DNA from: Cacajao melanocephalus
Taxonomy: Eukaryota > Chordata > Mammalia > Primates > Pitheciidae
Length of the DNA: 64,000 nucleotides
Assembly: GCA_963573385.1 (NCBI GenBank)
Contig: CAUYLG010071541.1
Span: 1 to 64,000, forward strand
Reading direction: 5' to 3'
Numbering within the stretch: position 1 is the first letter of the stretch; every line of letters starts with the position of its first letter. Positions 58,330 through 64,000 of the stretch are shown in pieces. The position numbers were made by a program, and so were the translations under genes. The notes under the pieces were generated by a model. The model had not been told where the DNA came from. It searched no databases and was given only the letters and a program-made list of their open reading frames with translations.

Positions 58330-59795
58330 TTCTTAGGCTGACTGTCAGTGAAGAATGTACCTGCCAATAGACTTCTAATATCAAACCACCTCAGAGGCCA
58401 CTGACCAGCCCAGAGATAGCAGCCTCTGGCATAGAAATCCATCCCTGGCCCAATGAACTGGGCTCACTGTGACAAGGTCACAAGGGCAATGTGTGAAAGT
58501 ATATATTTAAGGAATTCCCTGTATCACCACTCCATGTAAGGGGGTATGTGGAAATAGCATTCCCCGAGGGCTGGGACTGTTTTAACAAAAATACTTATTT
58601 TTACTCTGTGCTGTTCCCTTCACATCGTGGGTACAGGTTTACCTCTATGTCTTTCATATATTTCTGTCTCAGTCAAAGATTTCATAGCATCCTCTTTTCT
58701 AGGCACAAAATCAGTTTATATTCCACAGGCATTTTGATCTCTAATGAGTAGGCACACACAGAATAAAAGGCTTTCTTTTGCATAATGCTCATAATTCCCG
58801 ACCATTTCTTCTCATTTATTTGAATTCTGTCTTTTGTTAAGTTTTATGCTCTTTTAGGAGATTCTATGAATGTATACGATCTTCTATGCATAAAGAATAA
58901 GTGGTAGATGCTGAACTGGACAAGTGGAAGATTAAGACATGATCATTACACTCAAACAATCCTAGAATCTAGCCTGACTGCTTTCAGTTTTACAGTTTAA
59001 TATTTGCATCTAATCCTGCCTTTCTCCCTGATTCTTTTGTTAATCTAGAAGTATGGATTTATACATTCCTGATTCTTAGTTTTCAAGAATATCTAATGTA
59101 AGAAGGCAGCATCTTTAAGAATTCCTTTTCTCACTTGCTTTCTTGACCAAAGCATTCTTTTATTCATGTTCTTTTTTGCTGCTCACTTTCCTGTATCCAC
59201 TCTCTTTGGGCTCTAGGACTGCTGACACCAGTGATACTTCTACACCAAAAACAAAGGTCATGCAATGCTCCTAGCCCATACAGAATTATAATTTATAGCA
59301 TAAAAGAATAATGAGATATACAATAGAGGTCATCTCATTTAATCTACCCACTGCAGAAGCCCTCTCTTCAGCCTCTTAGAATCAAGATTGTTAAATCTAG
59401 GTGCCAGCACCATATGATATAACCTGCTCCAATTTTAAAATATCATTTAATTACAATAAATCTTTTCCAGTGGTGGGCTGACATTTGCTTCTTTCTAATA
59501 GCCATCAGAATAGCCTTCCCTGTGTAAGCTTTTCTTATCTTTAAGATGCTCACCAACTTCCTTGATGATCTACACTTCCACCCTTTCTTTGGCTTTTCTT
59601 TGTCATAATGTCCAAATTTCTACCAATCCTGGTTACCTTTCTTCATGATGATCTTCAGCTTATTCATTCCCATTGTACAATATGAGGTTTCAAACAAATA
59701 TTATGCCATAGGAATGTTGGTCTCCATCTCTTACAATTGGTTATAATGAGGAAATTAATGAGTCTCATTTTTCCTACCTGGGAGCATGATACAGA
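58330..59795. other. Low-copy DNA
   Basis: 59310-59500 has a faint likeness to an old repeat ('agaggtcatctcatttaatc'). No gene. Confidence 0.35.
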
Positions 59796-59799
59796 GGAG

Positions 59800-59995
59800 A
59801 GAAAAATGGTTCCAGAACTAGTCTAATCCGGGTTTTTATTTAAACTGCTATTTCTTTTCATCTTGAAACCATGCATAAGTTTCCTTGCCACTTACTATTT
59901 CAGTTTCCTTTTCTGCCAAATGGAAGTAATAATACCTATCTCCTTTGGGGCTTAAAAAAAAAAGTATGTAAAGTGTCTTGAAAAATACTAAGTCA
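59800..59995 (+). mobile_element. MIR SINE
   Basis: 'tccttgccacttactatttc', 'agtttccttttctgccaaat', 'aataatacctatctcctttg' and 'tatgtaaagtgtcttgaaaa' follow MIR order. Confidence 0.78.
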
Positions 59996-59999
59996 GGTC

Positions 60000-62735
60000 T
60001 TTATAAAGAATTATTTTTCCCTTCATTTTCACTCAGAGGAACACAGAATAAAATGGCACGTTCATGGAGTATCAAGAAAAGAATTCCTAGCTCTTCCTTT
60101 ACTTCTGATCTGCATGGAAAAGTTCATGATCAATGCTTTTCTACTTATCCATCTGATTTTCAGACCCTTAAAAGGTAGGTTTGGGGGTCTAATGGTCACT
60201 TCTAATTTGCCATTCTGACTTCCTGTTTATGGCCACTAGTGCAAGGTGCTCTATTTGGCTTTGAATGCAGATAATCTCCAGTCCTGCAGAAAATAATGCA
60301 GGTTCACTTCTTCATAGCTCAGTTCTCAACTTCTTCAAAAAGAATTAGTCTCAACGGGCATTACCACAAGGAAGAAGGATGATTGTCATTTTCCTTGTCA
60401 CTTAAATAAACAGTGCATGATACTGCTACATGAATTGATCTTTAGAGGTAGTAGAAGCAGCATACTAGTGACTACACAATAATGAGAAGACTGTATTAGG
60501 TTTTCAAATGATTGTGAGAGCTCACCCAGGTTATTTATTTAAAGGACATGAGATGTAAATATTCTAGCTCTTGATTTACACATTTGTGTTGAACCCAATT
60601 CATTTTTAAACTAAATCCATTTCTTACTGCATTTTTTTCTGTGGATCAAAGTCTCATTTTTTCCAGAGATAACTTAGCTTTAAACAGTTGTACATTATGC
60701 AAAAAAAAACTATTATTCTGTGCTTGCCCTACCCATTGTGGAGTATGGTAAAAATCATCCCAGAGACTGTGTATTTGTAATGTTTCTAAAGTCCCTAGTG
60801 ATGAAATTTGCAGTGTCTATTTTGTTATCAGTGAAATTTATTTATTTGCTCTCCACCATCTCTCCCTCTGGGAAACAATGTGGAGCTCCCTTTTCAATTC
60901 AGAACAGATTCTGCTTTCACTGTGCCAAAGTGGAAAGAGTTTGAGGGCTGTGGTGGCCACGTGGTGGCTCTGGGATCTGTGCCAAAGCTATGCCTGTCAT
61001 GAGGTTCTGACAAAAACCATGTCCATTTAGGACTCAGGAAACAGGAGCAAAAAGACGCGTTTGCTCTCAGGCTGTTCCTAAGTGACATCAGAACAGCTAG
61101 TCAGTCCAATAAAAAATGTAGCCTTGCTGCTTTCTTGGCAACAGGTCATCCAAGCCCCTGTCATATTAGAGCTGGGCTTGGAAGATACTCAAAACTTGCA
61201 TATGAACTATTGGACACAAGAGGCTATTTTCTGGCTAAATATATTGTCTTAGTGACTTGAATACTTCAGTAATGATCAATTTAAAACTTTGTGCAGACTG
61301 CAAAATACTGCATGCATATTTTCTCTTGCCTCTTCTATCTTCTGGTTGTAAAGCAGCTTGGATTATAGATAGAATTATGTCTGAATCCTCACTCTACTCT
61401 TGCCAATCTCTAGTTAAGAGGCTGCAAGCAACTTCCGTAATCTGAGCATCATTCTCGCAATATGAAGCATATACATAATTATGCCTTTGTCATAGGTTTT
61501 TGTATATATTGGTGTCTGTAAGTTACATATATATCTTATAAAAACCTAGAGAAAGGTATATACACACCACACACTATATCTATACCATCTATATCTATAT
61601 ATGCTCACACACATGTAAAAAAGGCCTAACAACTTGTTTAGCTTATTTTAGATACTCAGCAAATTTTAATTCCCTTCCCAGTTCATCTATCATATATCTG
61701 TAAATTAATTCATGAGTGAATTATAGTGGGATTATGCCATACACACAGTTGATTTTACCAAACTTAGCTATATGTGCTCAGAAAATTGAGAGACTGAGAA
61801 AGAACAATACACACACTTGGAGAGGAGAGAGAAAGAGAAGTATTTGTCAGTTTTCATTTCCCTTCTCATAGTGCAGGGCACCAATATGACTCACTGAAAG
61901 CACTTGATTTCACTAGCAGCAAGAGATTAGCCATAGCCATGTTCTGGACAATACAGTGTCTATAAAAGTCTCTGTGGAGGGCAGCCTGCATAGTCTCCCT
62001 GGGAGAAGGTACTTTTCCTTTAAGCTTACTTGCTCTTCCCCATTTTCCATCTGAGATGTGAACATGAGGCCTAAGTAGTCATCTTGAGACCACAGGGCTA
62101 TAAGAATGTGGACAAAGGCCAATGTGCTAAGGACAAGGGTGGTGAGATGAAGAGACAGAGATGAGTCTTTGGTGGCATGGTTGAGCCCCAAAGCCAGCAG
62201 TAGAATGCCAATATATGCTCTTCTTATTGCATAGATCAAGTCAATCCTTATTTGCTTAACCTTTTGGAGTCTTTTTGTTTTGTGTTGCTTTTGTGGTTAG
62301 TTGCAGGCAAACACAATTCTAACAGATACAGCAAATGATTTCATCTGTCAGTCCTTGCAGTGACCATAGGCTCTGGAGTGAGCTGGGAGATATGACTCTG
62401 TGTTTAACAGCACATGCATCTCACTGTGCTGCTGTGAATCTAGTTTCTAAGTTTTCGTGTTTTTCATCCAGCTGGCCCAATACAAAGCCAATGACTTCTT
62501 GGGTTTCTCATCTGAAGGCCAAGATCTGTTCTGATACTGGAGGAAACGCTTCCTTTGTTGAACTTGATGAGAGATAACATGTCAGACTTCAGCATGTTGC
62601 TTTCCCCAGAGACTTCATGGGTACATTCTCCATTGGAATTTTGACATCATGCTTTGACCCTGAATCTAACCTTTGGGTAGAAGTGACAACAGTGTGTCAA
62701 ACTGGGGAGCTGAAATGGTCCAAGACAGAGAACGA
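60000..62735. other. Low-copy DNA
   Basis: No repeat recognised. It contains a 66-codon plus frame ending at a donor-like AAAAGGTAGG (about 60172), a 108-codon minus frame at 61913-62239 with hydrophobic N-terminal stretches, and an AT/CA-rich stretch at 61485-61620. None is supported as a gene. Confidence 0.4.
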
Positions 62736-62742
62736 AGCTGGG

Positions 62743-62763
62743 GTGTGTGTGTGTGTGTGTGTG
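62743..62763. repeat. (GT)n microsatellite
   Basis: About ten GT units followed by GCGTGC. Confidence 0.95.
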
Positions 62764-62886
62764 CGTGCATTTATTTGAAACCATCACCCTTAGAAGTATG
62801 TAATTCCAAAATACTCAAACTACATTTTTATTATAAGATAAAGTGAAAAAGTAGAACATATACTCTAATAAACTACAAAAAGCTAT

Positions 62887-62898
62887 CCATGTTCTTTT
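62887..62898. repeat. Alu target-site duplication, left copy
   Basis: CCATGTTCTTTT, repeated exactly at 63166-63177. Confidence 0.88.
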
Positions 62899-63165
62899 GG
62901 AGTCTCACACTGTTGCTCAGGCTGGAGTATAGTGGTGCAATCTTGGCTCACAGCAACCTCTGCCTCCAAGGTTCAGGCAATTCTCCTGAGCAGCTGGGAT
63001 TACAGGCATGCACCACTACGCCGGGTTAATTTTTGTATTTTTGTTATAGATGGAGTTTCACCATGTTGGCCACACTGGTCTTGAACTCCTAACCTCAAGT
63101 GATTTGCCTGCCTTGGCCTCCCAAAGTGCTGGGATTACGGGCATGAGCCACCGCAACCGGCCCAG
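62899..63165 (-). mobile_element. Alu, tail lost and internally deleted
   Basis: Antisense Alu from 'ggagtctcacactgttgctc' to 'catgagccaccgcaaccggc'. The poly-T (A-tail) and about five adjacent bases are absent at the left. The segment between 'caattctcctg' and 'agcagctgggatt' lacks about 14 bases relative to Alu, consistent with slippage between CTCCTG repeats. It is flanked by a 12-bp duplication. Confidence 0.93.
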
Positions 63166-63179
63166 CCATGTTCTTTTAT

Positions 63180-64000
63180 ATATCAACAAAAGAAATAGAT
63201 AGTTTTGGGATGAAGTAGTAATATGAAGGCGTATGCTGAAATAAAAAAAATGTTACCAAAAATACCTACTGATGGTGCAGAAGGCATTAGCATATAATTT
63301 TTAACTGTGTTGTTTTCTACCTTCTCTGTTAAAAGAAACCCTGATTAGATTCCATGTATGTGAATATTCTTCATGTTCAAAATGTTGGAAATTAATCGCT
63401 TCTTTACACCTGAAATTTGTCAAAATTCTTTTGAAAAACATTTTATGGAGGTTAATGCCCCTGTATAATTGCTACCTCTAGATCAATCTTTTATAGATAG
63501 CACGTTGTTAACCATTATTGCTTATGAAACCAATTCAGGTTGTTGTGATTTTCATTTAAGAATTAAACAAAATACAACATCACATGTAATAAGGGTATTA
63601 TTTTCTGATATTTCTTTTGATTTTATACATGCATGGTGTGTTCACTGAGTCACAATGCAAAGTGTGTTATTCTCTCTGGAAAAACGTTGAAAGCTACTAT
63701 TCCAGGGGGAATCAGCATGCACCCACTTGGGAAGCGACCTCTAGAGGTGGTGCTGAAGCTGAGCTAGAGTATCATTAGGAGCTGCCCAACTGCTGACATA
63801 AAGAGGATGTTGCTGGGAAGCAAGATCCCGGCAGGACACTGTTAGAGCATCTAGTGGCTGACCCTACAGAGAGCAGTTGCGATTGACACTCTGGAAGTTA
63901 CTACTGATTGGAACAGATGTAGCTAAAATAGCACACTAAAATCCTTATCTTTGGCCTCATCCCTATTTGTCATCTCAGAATAAGTTATCAGTCAGAGAGA
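63180..64000. other. Low-copy DNA to the window end
   Basis: No gene or repeat recognised. 63700-63900 is GC-richer. Confidence 0.4.

Noticed and set aside
60165..60182. AAAAGGTAGG as a splice donor ending an exon at 59978-60178
   Set aside because: The frame starts in a MIR. No acceptor or coding support was found.
63738..63752. CCTCTAGAGGTGGTG as a CTCF site
   Set aside because: It misses consensus positions (third base and the GGC core), unlike the exact match at 7492.

Overview
The window is mammalian, specifically primate, nuclear DNA. It carries five Alu SINEs, many MIR fragments, L1 elements of very different ages, L2, MaLR/MST-type LTRs, an ERV-type LTR and MER5-type DNA transposons. 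Human is most likely, but nothing here separates human from another catarrhine. All calls come from reading the sequence against remembered repeat consensus features. Subfamily names are therefore approximate, and edges are usually good to 10-30 bases except where a target-site duplication fixes them.

I found no convincing protein-coding gene, exon chain, tRNA, rRNA or snRNA. The open frames are short. The long ones lie inside repeats (antisense of L1 ORF2, L1 5'UTR minisatellite, LTRs) or lack any recognisable domain. The window is best read as intergenic or deep-intronic DNA.

Layout. 1-24 kb is L1-dominated, and every L1 I can orient with confidence there is on the minus strand. It begins with the 5' end of one L1 (1-767). 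An ancient L1 fragment follows (about 885-1345), then an old L1 (about 1605-12455) split by a nearly complete second L1 (2569-9330) with a 12-bp target-site duplication. Both nested elements keep their ORF2, ORF1 and long 5'UTRs, and each 5'UTR has a different internal minisatellite (about 110-bp and about 60-bp units). After a stretch containing a strong inverted repeat come an L1M (14.0-16.2 kb) and several 5'-truncated L1 pieces (16.5-17.1, 20.9-22.4, 22.4-23.2, 23.76-23.89 kb). Between them are a MIR, a MaLR LTR nested in a MER5 element, and a second MER5.

24-37 kb is mostly low-copy DNA with scattered MIRs, two Alus, L1M 3' ends and a 121-bp tandem duplication. 37-41 kb holds LTR-derived blocks: a minus-strand LTR directly beside a plus-strand LTR, then a composite LTR region at about 39.86-40.93 kb. 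41-64 kb is again low-copy DNA with MIRs, three Alus, an L2, three MaLR/MST-class LTRs, a palindromic MITE-like element and a GT microsatellite.

The most interesting observations are structural. A solo MST/THE1-type LTR (51284-51652) has its pre-insertion site preserved in a diverged duplicate 1.2 kb away. There is a 13-bp perfect palindrome with a 4-base loop at 55187-55216, and a two-block hairpin at 12639-12747. An exact match to the CTCF core consensus lies in an L1 5'UTR (7492-7505). The longest open frame of the window is kept open by a 60-bp (3n) minisatellite in an L1 5'UTR. I see no evidence for an undescribed multi-gene system.
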